A stretch of 64,000 bases of DNA from JBCAXA01 sp038534295 (GTDB lineage: Bacteria > Pseudomonadota > Gammaproteobacteria > Steroidobacterales > Woeseiaceae): positions 62,001-126,000 of the forward strand of contig JBCAXA010000003.1 of NCBI GenBank assembly GCA_038534295.1, given 5' to 3'. The notes beneath the pieces are model-generated. The model was given only the letters and a program-made list of their open reading frames with translations. It was not told the origin of the DNA and ran no database searches. The translations under genes were made by a program, and so were the position numbers. Positions 43,149 through 54,343 of this stretch are shown here, in pieces. Within the stretch, counting starts at the first letter, position 1; every line of letters starts with the position of its first letter.

Positions 43149-44423
43149 GTGACCGCACGTACCCACGTATTCGTAGCAACGACACAGGGACCGGTCCCGG
43201 TAATCGGTATCACGCGCGAAGAGAGCGATGTCTCGTCGGTCGTTTGTGTCAACGGCGGCAGTCAGCGTGCCGGCATCTCCAACCTCTACTACGACTTCGT
43301 CAGCAAAGGCACCGGTGTCATCGCGCGGGAAACCGGTCACGGCGCGTGGCGCGTCGATATCGGTTCTAATATCGAGTCCGGTCACAGCTGGCAGCTGGCG
43401 TTCTTTCTCGCCCACACGCTGCATCGCGACGGCACGCTGGGCGCCGGCGAGCCGGCAACCGGCGATCGCGTGATCTGGGCGACCGGTCGGGTGCAATTCG
43501 ACCGATCGGTCGTTGCCGTTAGAAACACGCGCAAAAAACTCGAGACGTCCGCACAGCAAGTCGAAGTCTGGCGCGACGCCGGTATCTACGTCGTCGGACT
43601 CGCGCCGGCCCAGAACGTTGCCGAGCTCGATGACGACTGGCGTGACCAAACGGGTTTAACGAACGAACGATTTCCGTTGCACGCCGTGAGCAACGTGGAC
43701 GCGGCGCTGGCGGCGCTCAGTGGCGGCGCGACCGCCAACCGGCCAAGTCAGCGCGGCCCAAAAATCGGTTGGTCACGCAGTGCCGTCGCCGTCGCGCTGC
43801 TGGCCGTTGGCGGCATCGTCGCGGGCGTCGTCTTGTCAGCAAAGCCCTCGTCGGTCGCATCGCCGTCGCTGGAACCCGAACCGCCGACCGAGCCGGCACC
43901 GGTTGCGCCGGAGCCTCCGGCAGGGCGAGAGGCGCCCGGCACGGACAATGGCCCGGCCCAGGACTCGAACGATCCAACGCTGCTTTACGCGCAAGACTCG
44001 AGTAACGCCGACTGCTCGCAGCCAAGCGCGCAACCCGTTCCGCTCGGCCGTGACGAAAATGGGTATTTCGTGTTCAACCCTGTCAGCCTCACCGGCGCCT
44101 GTTCGCTGCGTTTCGAGTTCGCGACGCCGCCAACGTCTGCGGTATTTGCGGCCGCGCCGAAAGAGGGGATATTGTTTGAAATCGACGCTGAGGGCGGCGG
44201 CTGGCACATGCCGGTACCCAACGGACGTGGCGAGGATCGCGAGTACGCATTGATCGTGCCGGTGGCGACGGTCTCGCCCGATCAACGCACCAGTTTTGAG
44301 CGCCGCCTGAAGCTCTACGGCGGTACGGAGTTACTGACGCCGGGTCGGTTGGAGCAGCTTCTTGAAGAGTCGGGCTGGCGCGCCGTCGTTTACCGACAGC
44401 GGCTGATCGCCGCGGACAACTAG
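43149..44423 (+). CDS. Single-pass membrane protein with N-terminal Lon (S16)-like domain
   Basis: 424 residues from GTG 43149. Residues about 65-190 follow the Lon proteolytic domain in order. ESGHSWQLAFFLAHTL parallels Lon KDGPSAGIAM, so Ser80 takes the nucleophile position. GDRVIWATGRV parallels ADVAMTGEI, and VVAVRNTRKKL parallels VLPIGGLKEKL, with Arg128 at the catalytic Lys and lysines just after it. AGIYVVGLAPAQNVAEL parallels GGIKTVLIPFENKRDL, and FPLHAVSNVDAALAAL parallels the Lon C-terminus. A transmembrane helix follows (212-231), then a Pro/Glu-rich linker and an unrecognised C-terminal domain. Fold similarity is inferred by eye; activity is uncertain because the Lys position is Arg. 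Confidence 0.65.
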   Translation: MTARTHVFVATTQGPVPVIGITREESDVSSVVCVNGGSQRAGISNLYYDFVSKGTGVIARETGHGAWRVDIGSNIESGHSWQLAFFLAHTLHRDGTLGAGEPATGDRVIWATGRVQFDRSVVAVRNTRKKLETSAQQVEVWRDAGIYVVGLAPAQNVAELDDDWRDQTGLTNERFPLHAVSNVDAALAALSGGATANRPSQRGPKIGWSRSAVAVALLAVGGIVAGVVLSAKPSSVASPSLEPEPPTEPAPVAPEPPAGREAPGTDNGPAQDSNDPTLLYAQDSSNADCSQPSAQPVPLGRDENGYFVFNPVSLTGACSLRFEFATPPTSAVFAAAPKEGILFEIDAEGGGWHMPVPNGRGEDREYALIVPVATVSPDQRTSFERRLKLYGGTELLTPGRLEQLLEESGWRAVVYRQRLIAADN

Positions 44424-44590
44424 AGCGAGAGTGACGACCGAGACTAAGTGATACTGCCGGCCAATCGCGCTATTGAACCCTGATAAGTCACGGTAGCGCC
44501 TCGCAACAATGGCTCGCACGAATAATCTAAAGAAAAACGTGGCCTGATCGTCGTATAGGCCAACCATAACGTTCACGAGACACTCCTACG

Positions 44591-45769
44591 ATGATTGCGA
44601 AAGCCCGGTGGACCGTCCTCTGCGTAGCAGGCTTGCTGGCCAGCTGCGCAACGACGTTGTCCGCAAGCGACGTCTCACGCCCACGCGTCGCGTATGCCGG
44701 CTTCGCGCTGGTCGGTGCGGCCGATGATCTGCGCGATCTCTACCCGGCGGCGTATGAGTTGCAAGCAACGCTGAACGCCGCGCTGTACGAGCGAGTGCAA
44801 GACGTTAGGCCCGAGCACTACGACCTCGTTACGTCGTCGATCCTGCAAGCCGATAAAGGCGACACCGTCGCGCTAGCCTTTGCGCTCGAGTTCGAACGCG
44901 TCAGCGTTGAACGCATCGCCGGCGTCTACAAGGCGTTGGTGGAGTTCTCCGCGCAGGCGCTGGTGTTCGATTTCGACGGAGAAGAGCGGGCCATCATCGC
45001 CAGTTACCCGGTGCAGCAATTGCCGTACGTCGATGTTTTCGAAGAGCGGCCGACCGCGGCGCAGCTCAACGAACTCGCCAGGCGCTACCTATTGACCGGA
45101 TTCGACGGTGGCGAGAGTTTGATCGACGAATTCGTGAACGTCATTGCACGCGCGCCGATACGCCAGAAATACGCCCAGGAACTCGGGATCGGCGAGATCC
45201 TGTTCACCGACGATGCACTCGCGCAGATTCCGTCGACCCAGCGCGAGTCCATGGCGGCGTTTCAGTACCAGATTGGCAGGCGCCTTGCGAGCGAACTGGC
45301 ACGCCACCAGGGCGTGTCGGTGATTCCTTTTCAACCGGATGCCTCCGTGGCGAACCTCGCCATGCGCTTTACGGGCGAACGCAGCATGACGTTTCTGAGG
45401 CTGCCGGAGCCGGACTACGTCGTCGACATGGCGCTGCTCACGCTGAGTCGCGACGTCTACAGCGCGTCGTCGGTCGGCAAGGCTTATCTGTACGGCGCGC
45501 ACGCGCAGATGCGCTTGCGTGAAGGGTTTTCGGCCGAAACCGCGCTGTTCAATCAGTACGTCTTGAACGGCGAAGTCAAAGAGGTCCCGGCGTCGCAAGA
45601 TGAAATCGACCATTGGTCGGCATCACTCGACAGCCTGTGGGGCTTGCTGGCGGGCTTTAGCAGCGAAATCGACAGTCCGTCTCGAGAGTGGACCAAGGTC
45701 CATGAGCTCACGCGGGCCGATCAAAACGAATACAAGGCTTTTGCAGAGGTATTGGAACAATGCAGATAA
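44591..45769 (+). CDS. Lipoprotein of unknown function
   Basis: 392 residues. The N-terminus MIAKARWTVLCVAGLLASC has a lipobox (LLAS-C), so it is probably membrane-anchored in the envelope. The mature protein is alpha/beta with RPRVAYAGFALVG, ALVFDFDGEERAIIASYPV and IGEILFTDDALAQIP. The middle (NVIARAPIRQKYAQELGIGEILF) recalls periplasmic CsgG- or LpoB-like folds, but only weakly. The stop overlaps the next gene by 10 bases. It opens the exported-protein part of the block. Confidence 0.7.
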   Translation: MIAKARWTVLCVAGLLASCATTLSASDVSRPRVAYAGFALVGAADDLRDLYPAAYELQATLNAALYERVQDVRPEHYDLVTSSILQADKGDTVALAFALEFERVSVERIAGVYKALVEFSAQALVFDFDGEERAIIASYPVQQLPYVDVFEERPTAAQLNELARRYLLTGFDGGESLIDEFVNVIARAPIRQKYAQELGIGEILFTDDALAQIPSTQRESMAAFQYQIGRRLASELARHQGVSVIPFQPDASVANLAMRFTGERSMTFLRLPEPDYVVDMALLTLSRDVYSASSVGKAYLYGAHAQMRLREGFSAETALFNQYVLNGEVKEVPASQDEIDHWSASLDSLWGLLAGFSSEIDSPSREWTKVHELTRADQNEYKAFAEVLEQCR

Positions 45770-46686
45770 CAGCAAAAAACGGTGTGTGGATTGCCTCCGC
45801 AATGCTTGCCCTGATTGGGGTCTCACTCAGCGCTGCACCGGCGTATGCCGAGAACGCACGCGAGACCGGTCGGGCAACGATCGACATGCGCGGCAAGAAG
45901 CCGAAGGTCGCTGAGACCCGCGAAGCCATCTTGCTCGCTGAAATCAACGCGGTGGAAAGCTACGTGTCGCGCAGCCCGTTAAAGCTCGATCTCTTCGACA
46001 AGTGCCTGCGAGACAGTGTCGGCGAGAACATTCGCGACTACGTCCTCGACAGCAGCGTGCTGCGTGAAGAGCCGCGCGCGTCGAGCCGGCAGCTGACGGT
46101 CACGGTCAAGGCGGAGATCAACGAGAGTCGCCTCGACCTCGCGCTCGAGCGCTGCAAAGGGGCCACCGAGCGCCGCAATCGCATCGCGTTCGTTTTCATC
46201 GCGCGTCAGCAGGCCGAGGCGGGCGGGTTCACGGTGCCGGCCGTCAATTCGGGCGTCGAGAGCAGCGTCGAGCAGGTGTTCCTCGAAAACAAATTCCTGG
46301 TGACGTCGAGTTCGAAAATGGAGACCGACTTCGCCGACTACCAGCGCCAACGCCTGGTGCGCCAGTATGCCGCAACCGGCAGCGTCGATTGGGTGAGCGC
46401 CGAGAAAGCCGCTGCCTTTATGAGCAACGACTTCGCCGCGCTCGGCACGTTCGATATTCAACAAGCGACCACCGACGCTGCTACCGGGCTCGTTCGGGTC
46501 GCTGTCATTGGACAAGGCCAACTCATTGACCTGCAGTACGACGCCAAGTTGGCCGTCACCGGTCGCATCAGCGAATTCGCGTTAGGCGCCAGCGTCGAGG
46601 AAGCGGCGACCAACGCCTTCACCTTGGCCGCGGAGCGAATGGCGAAGCGCATGGTGGATCAGATCAACGCGCAAGGCTATCAATAA
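45760..46686 (+). CDS. Periplasmic protein of unknown function
   Basis: 308 residues with a signal peptide ending APAYA. After cleavage, ARETGRATIDMRGKKPKVAETREAILLAEINAVESYV resembles the N-terminal module of FlgT- and LPP20-like proteins, in which an alanine-rich helix follows a short strand. A domain with NRIAFVFIARQ and QYAATGSVDWVSAEKA follows. Two Cys (DKCLRDS and ERCKGA) could pair. Family membership is uncertain. It overlaps the upstream lipoprotein gene and precedes the PEGA-like gene by 26 bases. Confidence 0.68.
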   Translation: MQITAKNGVWIASAMLALIGVSLSAAPAYAENARETGRATIDMRGKKPKVAETREAILLAEINAVESYVSRSPLKLDLFDKCLRDSVGENIRDYVLDSSVLREEPRASSRQLTVTVKAEINESRLDLALERCKGATERRNRIAFVFIARQQAEAGGFTVPAVNSGVESSVEQVFLENKFLVTSSSKMETDFADYQRQRLVRQYAATGSVDWVSAEKAAAFMSNDFAALGTFDIQQATTDAATGLVRVAVIGQGQLIDLQYDAKLAVTGRISEFALGASVEEAATNAFTLAAERMAKRMVDQINAQGYQ

Positions 46687-46712
46687 ACTCAAAGACTGAC
46701 GGAGAGTTAGGG

Positions 46713-47858
46713 ATGAAGGACCTAATCAAAACACTGCTGGCGGCAAGCGTTGCCGCGCTGCTGGCAAGCGCAACCCCAGCGTGGGCACAAGATGCCGCCG
46801 CGACGTCCGCCGCCGAAGGGGCGAAGGATGCGGCGACTGAGGCCGACGCGAGTGCCGATGCCGCGGCGGAGTCTGCTGAGAGCGATGAGCCGACCTGGGA
46901 CGATCTTGTCAACGAGCAAGAGCGGATTGTTTTGAGTTACGTGGTCGCAAGTGTGGCGATGTCCGACGCGCAAGCGGAACTCGCCGATGCGCTGGAGCTG
47001 AAGGACGCGGCCGCTAAGGTCCGCGCGGAAGCGCGTGCGCTGGAGTCGGCAACGACCGTCGACAAGAAACGCCTCGAGAAGAACACCAAGATCTCGAAGT
47101 CCACGAACAAGCAGATTCAAAAAGCGCTGAAGAAAGACAAGGAGCTCACCGCGCAGCAGCGCATCGAGTTCTCGCGCGGTATGGCGAGCTATGTGCTGGC
47201 CGTTGAGCAGACCGACAACGTCATCGATGAAGCAGCACCGTTTGTGTCGTCGGTCGAGCAGAAGATCACCGGGACGATGGAACGGCTGAAAAGCGCTTGG
47301 TCCGAAAAAAACCCGGTGAGCATTTTCAGGGGCGGCACCACCGCCGATGGCACGGACATCGGCGAGATGAAAAAGAAACTGGCGACGGGCATGTACATCG
47401 GTCAAAAAGCGCCGGGACTCATCGTCAGCCACGGCAAGACCGTGCAGCAAATCGCCAAGTACACGCAAAACAACGATATTGCTGTGCCGCCGGAAGCGTC
47501 GGGTGCGCTCAAGAAGTACCAGGCGCCGCAAGAATCGAAGGGGGTGTTCGGGCGGATCGGCTCGGCCGGCTCCAAGTTGATCCCGGGCCGCGACAAAGTC
47601 GACGCCGTCCAGACCGCCATGGCCAACGTGACCTGCAATGCCGGTGACGGCGAGTACTGCATGTGGATCGAGGCGTATCCGGAGAATGCCAGCATCGTCA
47701 TGCCGGACGTCGAACCCGCTTACTCGCCGGGCATGAGTCTTGCGGCCGGTACCTACAAGGTCGAGGTCAGCGCCAAGGGCTACAGTACGCGGACCGAGGA
47801 AATCGACCTTACGCAGTCGAATCAGCGCATCTTTATCGAGCTGAAGCCCGAGGCGTAA
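46713..47858 (+). CDS. Exported protein with coiled coil and C-terminal PEGA-like domain
   Basis: 381 residues. A signal peptide (ending TPAWAQ) is followed by an Ala/Asp/Glu-rich low-complexity stretch to about residue 60. A long helical region follows with KDAAAKVRAEARALESATT and KKNTKISKSTNKQIQKALKKDK-like heptads. The last 75 residues, with EYCMWIEAYPENASIVMPDV, SLAAGTYKVEVSAKGY and the final FIELKPEA, read as a PEGA-type beta-sandwich, a surface carbohydrate- or peptide-binding module. One Cys pair (VTCNAGDGEYC) is present. Function is unknown. Confidence 0.7.
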   Translation: MKDLIKTLLAASVAALLASATPAWAQDAAATSAAEGAKDAATEADASADAAAESAESDEPTWDDLVNEQERIVLSYVVASVAMSDAQAELADALELKDAAAKVRAEARALESATTVDKKRLEKNTKISKSTNKQIQKALKKDKELTAQQRIEFSRGMASYVLAVEQTDNVIDEAAPFVSSVEQKITGTMERLKSAWSEKNPVSIFRGGTTADGTDIGEMKKKLATGMYIGQKAPGLIVSHGKTVQQIAKYTQNNDIAVPPEASGALKKYQAPQESKGVFGRIGSAGSKLIPGRDKVDAVQTAMANVTCNAGDGEYCMWIEAYPENASIVMPDVEPAYSPGMSLAAGTYKVEVSAKGYSTRTEEIDLTQSNQRIFIELKPEA

Positions 47859-47924
47859 GCGCGCCGGCAAAAAGCGCCCCAGATCCTCGCATACCGAAGG
47901 CACTACCCATGAGGAGACCGAGAC

Positions 47925-48827
47925 ATGAGACTCATCTCGCTAGTGCTTTTGGTATGCAGCGTTTGGGGCTGCGCCGGATCGCCCAGCCGCGCGGAGCAAC
48001 CTCGCAGCATCATGATCGTCGGCGTCGATGCGGACCTTCAGTCGGTCAGCCGCAACGACCGGATATTCGGAGCCGTTGAAGTGGCCATGGCCGAACCGCT
48101 CGCCGCCGCCGGTTACGAGGTGCTGACGGAAGACCAGGTCATCCCGGGCCGCGGACCCGCCAGCGACATTCGCCGCGGCGGCGACCGAACACTGGCGCTG
48201 GTGCGGTCCGTTGACGAGCCGAGCGCTCGCTTCGCGGTCCTGTGCACGCTGTACGCGAACGCCAGACGTGAAGCCAATCGAACCCGGCTGCGCTTGCGCC
48301 TCGGTGTTGATCTCGTTGATTTGGCGGACGGCGCCGTCAGTGACTTCGAACTCACCGGCTCCGACGACTGGTTCGTGCCGGATTCCTGCACGGGCAACTG
48401 TTTACAGCGGGCATTCACGGTCCGTGCGCAAGAGCTCGCGTATTCGGCCGGCGCGCTGGTCAGCGAACAGGCGGCGCGCCGCGGCACACGCGTTGCAGAG
48501 AACCGCTACACGGGTAGCGATGTGCGATTGGCGAGACAGGTCGAACTACGCTTTGTCGGCTTTACGCAAGCGGAGATTTTCAGACTGGAAGATCAGCTGC
48601 AGGCGTTCGATGAGTTTCGCTCGATCCGCCTGGTTTACAGCAGCACGCATCGGGTGACCTACAGCTACGTGACGGGCCTGACCGTGCCGAGATTGCACCG
48701 CCGCTTGGCTGAGGAGCTCGAAGCGCAAGGACTCGACGCCGATATCAGCCCCGAACACGATCGCTTGGATATTCATCGCGCGGCTGCGCCTCGGGCCCGA
48801 CGTCGCGGCGACGAGCCCGAGTGGTAG
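47925..48827 (+). CDS. Lipoprotein, paralogue A of a two-gene family
   Basis: 300 residues. The lipobox is SVWGC near residue 16. It is a clear paralogue of the next protein: RNDRIFGAVEVAMAEPLAAAGYEVL, a central RLRLRLGVDLVDLADG, a CxxxC (DSCTGNCLQ) and a C-terminal domain VELRFVGFTQAEIFRLEDQL are matched in order. The protein ends RRRGDEPEW. The first half has the alternating pattern of CsgG/LpoB-like or TolB N-terminal folds; I cannot assign it firmly. Confidence 0.7.
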   Translation: MRLISLVLLVCSVWGCAGSPSRAEQPRSIMIVGVDADLQSVSRNDRIFGAVEVAMAEPLAAAGYEVLTEDQVIPGRGPASDIRRGGDRTLALVRSVDEPSARFAVLCTLYANARREANRTRLRLRLGVDLVDLADGAVSDFELTGSDDWFVPDSCTGNCLQRAFTVRAQELAYSAGALVSEQAARRGTRVAENRYTGSDVRLARQVELRFVGFTQAEIFRLEDQLQAFDEFRSIRLVYSSTHRVTYSYVTGLTVPRLHRRLAEELEAQGLDADISPEHDRLDIHRAAAPRARRRGDEPEW

Positions 48828-48908
48828 GCTCAAGCGGTGGTTCGGAAAAAGACGCGCTAATCCATCCATAGAACAAAACAGGGATAACCCGAACAAGGAA
48901 CACACATC

Positions 48909-49826
48909 ATGCGAACGCTAACGACATACACAGTTGCCGTATTTCTGGCCTTTGCGACGCTGGCGTCGCTGCCCGCGGCCGCGGGCGAGAAACCCAACGT
49001 CCTGATCATGGGCGAGGACTTCGATAAAGACACCGTGCCGCGCGACAGCCGGATTTTCGGTCGCGTCCTCTCGGCGGTATCCAACCAGCTCGGCGACGAT
49101 GGTTTCGACGTTTTTGACGAAACCGCCATCACCGTCGGCGACTTCAAGCAGGGCCGTAAGCGCCGCTCGGACGCCGAGATGATCGACATCGCACGCAGCA
49201 TCGACCGGCCGCCGATCGACATCGTGGTCTTCTTCTCGATCTACGCGAGCGCCGAGGACACCGGCTACGCGACCAAGATTTTCACGCGTATCGAAGGCCG
49301 TTTGCTCGACGTTCGTGCCGGACGCCAGCTCGGCAACTTCGAAGTCGACAGCCCGCGCAGCTGGCAGGCAACGTCGCCGTGCACCCGCGAGTGCATTTTG
49401 GAAGCCATCGGCGATGCGTCAAAGACCTTGGCTAACGACCTCGGCGACGTGCTGTCGGAAAAACTCGACGCCATCGTTAATGACGGCGGCGCCGAATACG
49501 CCGAGGGTCCAGCGGAGTCGTCGCTCGATACGGCGTATTCCTTGGTCTTCGATAACTTCTCGTCGGACGAAATGCTCGAGATTGAGGAGTACCTCATTCT
49601 CTTTGCCGACTACCGCACGCATCGCCCGACCTACCAAAGTGCGACACGGTCGGAGATCTGGTACGAAACCGGCGCCCGCGCCACCGTCATGCAGCGCAAT
49701 CTGCAGAACATGCTCGACACCGTCGGCATCAGCGCCCGGGTCCAGTATTCCGACAATTTGTTCAAGATACAGAAGGTCACCACGCGCGGTTCGCGCCGCC
49801 GTGCCCCCGACGAGAACGATTGGTAG
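48909..49826 (+). CDS. Exported protein, paralogue B of a two-gene family
   Basis: 305 residues. A signal peptide (LASLPAAAG) precedes PNVLIMGEDFDKDTVPRDSRIFGRVL. The CxxxC motif SPCTRECILEA and the second domain YSLVFDNFSSDEMLEIEEYL align with paralogue A. It ends RRRAPDENDW. The pair probably arose by tandem duplication, after which one copy kept a lipobox and the other has an ordinary signal peptide. No function can be given. A terminator hairpin follows 11 bases after the stop. Confidence 0.72.
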   Translation: MRTLTTYTVAVFLAFATLASLPAAAGEKPNVLIMGEDFDKDTVPRDSRIFGRVLSAVSNQLGDDGFDVFDETAITVGDFKQGRKRRSDAEMIDIARSIDRPPIDIVVFFSIYASAEDTGYATKIFTRIEGRLLDVRAGRQLGNFEVDSPRSWQATSPCTRECILEAIGDASKTLANDLGDVLSEKLDAIVNDGGAEYAEGPAESSLDTAYSLVFDNFSSDEMLEIEEYLILFADYRTHRPTYQSATRSEIWYETGARATVMQRNLQNMLDTVGISARVQYSDNLFKIQKVTTRGSRRRAPDENDW

Positions 49827-49837
49827 GAAAAGTGTTT

Positions 49838-49861
49838 GGGGCGCGACAGCGCCCCTTTCTT
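49838..49861 (+). terminator. Terminator hairpin between paralogue B and subtilase gene
   Basis: GGGGCGC-GACA-GCGCCCC with TTTCTTT after it: a strong, compact stem with a broken T-run. It lies inside the gap between two genes that look cotranscribed, so it may reduce rather than stop transcription into the protease gene. Confidence 0.7.
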
Positions 49862-49892
49862 TGCCATCGGCCGCACATCCTGGAGCGACGTC

Positions 49893-51839
<1,947 letters not shown>

Positions 51840-51844
51840 CGACG

Positions 51845-52237
51845 ATGCCGAAACTAACGTTGTGCTTTGCCGCGGCGCTGCTGCTGTCGGCGTGCGTGTC
51901 GCACGCGCCGCTACGCCAGGAGCCGCAGCCCGTGGCGACGAACATGAATGATGAGCGTGCGACCGGTGACGACCTCGCCGTCCGCAACGAATACCTGGTT
52001 ACCGTGCAGCCGGACACGTCGGTCGCGTCGCTGGCCAAGCAATGGGCGCCGTTGCAGGTGAGCATCCGATTCTTAGGTCCAGATTGGACTGGGGTCATCG
52101 TCGTTTCCGTGGCCGCGTCGATCTCGGTGAACGATGCGATGGCGCAGCTCGCCGCCCCTGAGTCGGTCATCGCAGTTGAGCCGAACAGCCTCGTCGAATC
52201 AATGGACGATCTGCCAGCCGGTATCGAGCGGCTCTGA
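51845..52237 (+). CDS. Lipoprotein with stand-alone I9-propeptide-like domain
   Basis: 130 residues. The lipobox is LLLSAC. After a short linker, NEYLVTVQPDTSVASLAKQW and the end PESVIAVEPNSLVES parallel the I9-like propeptide of the subtilase just upstream (GEYIVALDNQAA to GVAAVEPNLVRDN). No protease domain follows. I9 propeptides fold and inhibit subtilases, so this looks like a tethered inhibitor or chaperone in trans. The start overlaps the subtilase stop if ATG 51833 is used, or lies 6 bases after it with 51845. Confidence 0.7.
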   Translation: MPKLTLCFAAALLLSACVSHAPLRQEPQPVATNMNDERATGDDLAVRNEYLVTVQPDTSVASLAKQWAPLQVSIRFLGPDWTGVIVVSVAASISVNDAMAQLAAPESVIAVEPNSLVESMDDLPAGIERL

Positions 52238-52305
52238 CCGAGCGCGGCAGACACAAGCCTTCGTCGGTCCTTCTGTGCCTGCGCGTAGACCGGTAGGCTC
52301 TCGGC

Positions 52306-53361
52306 ATGGATTTCGCTGACCGTCTGCTCGCCTGGTACCGCGACCACGGCCGCCACGACTTGCCGTGGCAGCAGCCGCGTACGCCGTATCGCGTCTGGCT
52401 GTCGGAAATCATGCTGCAGCAAACGCAGGTGACAACGGTCATTCCGTACTTCGAACGGTTCGTTGCGGACTATCCAGACGTGCACGCGCTGGCCAGCGCC
52501 AGCGAAGACGACGTGCTGCATCGCTGGAGCGGGCTTGGCTACTACGCACGGGCGCGCAACCTTCGTAAGGCCGCGATCATTGTCAGCAACGAGCTTGCCG
52601 GAGAGTTTCCGCGCAACGTCGACGATCTGACGGCGCTGCCGGGTATTGGGCGTTCGACCGCCGGCGCCATTCTTGCGCTCGGCTACGGCATTCGCGCGCC
52701 GATACTCGACGGTAACGTCAAGCGTGTGCTGGCGCGTTTCCACGCCATCGACGGTTGGCCCGGCAGGACCGCAACGGTGCAGCGGCTCTGGGACGAAGCC
52801 GAGCGGGCAACGCCAGCCGCCGATGCGGTCACCGATTACACCCAAGCGATCATGGATCTCGGGGCAACCTTGTGTACGCGCACCAAGCCGCTGTGCCCCG
52901 TTTGTCCGCAGCGCGTGCACTGCGTCGCGCATCAAAACGGTCGCGAACTCGACTATCCGGGTAAGAAACCGAAAAAGGTCAAACCGCAGCGCGCGACAAC
53001 GATGTTGCTGGCCGAGCACGATGGGTCGGTGCTGCTGGCTCGTCGAGACAGCCGTGGCTTGTGGGGTGGTTTGTGGTCGCTGCCAGAGATCGCGGACGAA
53101 GCTGGTGTTGCCGAGTGGGCCAGTGAATTCGGCGCAGGGATTGCCGCAACGGAGCCGTGGTCACCGCTCAAGCACAGCTTTAGTCACTACGATTTGACGA
53201 TCCATCCGCTGCGTGTACAGCTCGACCGCAAGCCAGTTCGCGTCGCTGAGCAGGACAAGACGCTTTGGTATAAGCTCGACGCGCCCGCCGACGTGGGCCT
53301 CGCCGCGCCAGTCGCGCGGCTGATCGATGAACTGCGAATGAGGGTTGTCGCTGCACCATGA
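52306..53361 (+). CDS. mutY: A/G-specific adenine DNA glycosylase
   Basis: 351 residues, almost exactly the E. coli length. RTPYRVWLSEIMLQQTQV contains the catalytic Glu, LPGIGRSTAGAILAL the helix-hairpin-helix, and ILDGNVKRVL the catalytic Asp. The 4Fe-4S ligands are in CTRTKPLCPVCPQRVHC. The C-terminal NUDIX-like domain recognises 8-oxoG (RDSRGLWGGLWSLPE). It removes adenine opposite 8-oxoguanine. It overlaps yggX by ATGA, a conserved pairing. Confidence 0.97.
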   Translation: MDFADRLLAWYRDHGRHDLPWQQPRTPYRVWLSEIMLQQTQVTTVIPYFERFVADYPDVHALASASEDDVLHRWSGLGYYARARNLRKAAIIVSNELAGEFPRNVDDLTALPGIGRSTAGAILALGYGIRAPILDGNVKRVLARFHAIDGWPGRTATVQRLWDEAERATPAADAVTDYTQAIMDLGATLCTRTKPLCPVCPQRVHCVAHQNGRELDYPGKKPKKVKPQRATTMLLAEHDGSVLLARRDSRGLWGGLWSLPEIADEAGVAEWASEFGAGIAATEPWSPLKHSFSHYDLTIHPLRVQLDRKPVRVAEQDKTLWYKLDAPADVGLAAPVARLIDELRMRVVAAP

Positions 53362-53624
53362 GCCGCACCGTTAACTGCGTGATTTTGAAGACCGAAGCCG
53401 AAGGCCTCGACCGAGCACCGTACCCGGGCGAACTGGGTCAGCGAATTTTTGAGAACGTCTCAAAACAAGCCTGGCAGCAATGGCTCGCGCACCAGACCAT
53501 GTTGATCAACGAAAACCGTTTAACACCGTTCGAGCCCGCGGCCCGCAAATTTCTCGAAGCAGAGATGGAGAAATTTTTCTTCGGCGGCGGTTCCGCCGCG
53601 CCGCAGGGCTACGTGCCGGAATAA
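53358..53624 (+). CDS. yggX: Oxidative damage protection protein (probable Fe(2+)-trafficking protein)
   Basis: 88 residues. TVNCVILKTEAEGLDRAPYPGELGQRI with the conserved Cys and QWLAHQTMLINENRL, then the C-terminal FFGGG, are diagnostic. YggX protects Fe-S clusters such as that of MutY and has been proposed to hand over ferrous iron. It is translationally coupled to mutY. Confidence 0.97.
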   Translation: MSRTVNCVILKTEAEGLDRAPYPGELGQRIFENVSKQAWQQWLAHQTMLINENRLTPFEPAARKFLEAEMEKFFFGGGSAAPQGYVPE

Positions 53625-53715
53625 GTCGCGCTCACTAGCGTTGCGTCACCGACAGGCCGGAATCGCACGGACTCAGACCCGTCGGTGCGGTTGCTTCACG
53701 CAACGCACGCTCGTT

Positions 53716-54246
53716 TCAGTTGATACGCGTTCCTTCGGCGTCGGCACCACCGAATGGAACAACCTGTAGCGGCGCGTCGAGATCGGGCCCTATCAGGAGC
53801 TCGGTGAGACTGTCGGCAGCGTCTTGTATGAACTTGCCGTTCTCAATGCGAAATCGACTGCTGACTCGCAGGTAGCCGGCCTGCTGATTGGTCGTGCCGT
53901 CGAACACGATTTTGACGAACGAGAAGTAAAACGTGTTGCGATTAATCCGCGACCACGTGCCGTAACCGTCGCTGCCGGTGAAATTAAACTGTGGTACGGC
54001 TGGGTTTGCGCTATTCGCGTGCAGCGAACTGTTGGTTTCGCTGACGGTGCCACCGCGGTGGAAAGCGATTAGTTCTTTGAAGGGTGGCGGTGCGCCCGGC
54101 ACGGCAGGAAAGCTAACCGTGATGTTCCAGGTCCCCACTGGATCGGCCCAGCCGCGCCACCAGCTGGCGTTAGCGTCGCTCGCGCTGACAAAGCCCAGCA
54201 CGAGAATGAATGCCCATGTTGCAAACAGTGAGCGTTGCTTTTGCAT
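53716..54246 (-). CDS. Exported protein of unknown function
   Basis: 176 residues. A signal peptide (AFILVLGFVSASDANA) is followed by WRGWADPVGTWNITVSFP and strands that look like a small beta-barrel or lipocalin-like fold (GYGTWSRINRNTFYFSFVKIVFDG, RVSSRFRIENGKF). No cysteines remain in the mature form. No family is recognised, although WxxxD-GTW openings are common in such barrels. It stands alone. Confidence 0.72.
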   Translation of the reverse strand: MQKQRSLFATWAFILVLGFVSASDANASWWRGWADPVGTWNITVSFPAVPGAPPPFKELIAFHRGGTVSETNSSLHANSANPAVPQFNFTGSDGYGTWSRINRNTFYFSFVKIVFDGTTNQQAGYLRVSSRFRIENGKFIQDAADSLTELLIGPDLDAPLQVVPFGGADAEGTRIN

Positions 54247-54343
54247 GATGATTCCCCTGTTTTGTCGTTTGTTGTTCTCCGTTCTTGCAGTTGAACTGTG
54301 TTGCGCCGGAATCGGCCGTCTCAGTGTACACCCGACGACGAAA

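Noticed and set aside
46722..47903. A 393-codon minus-strand frame opposite the PEGA-like gene
   Set aside because: It is arginine- and histidine-rich with no signal or domain, while the plus frame has a signal peptide and an RBS context within the operon.
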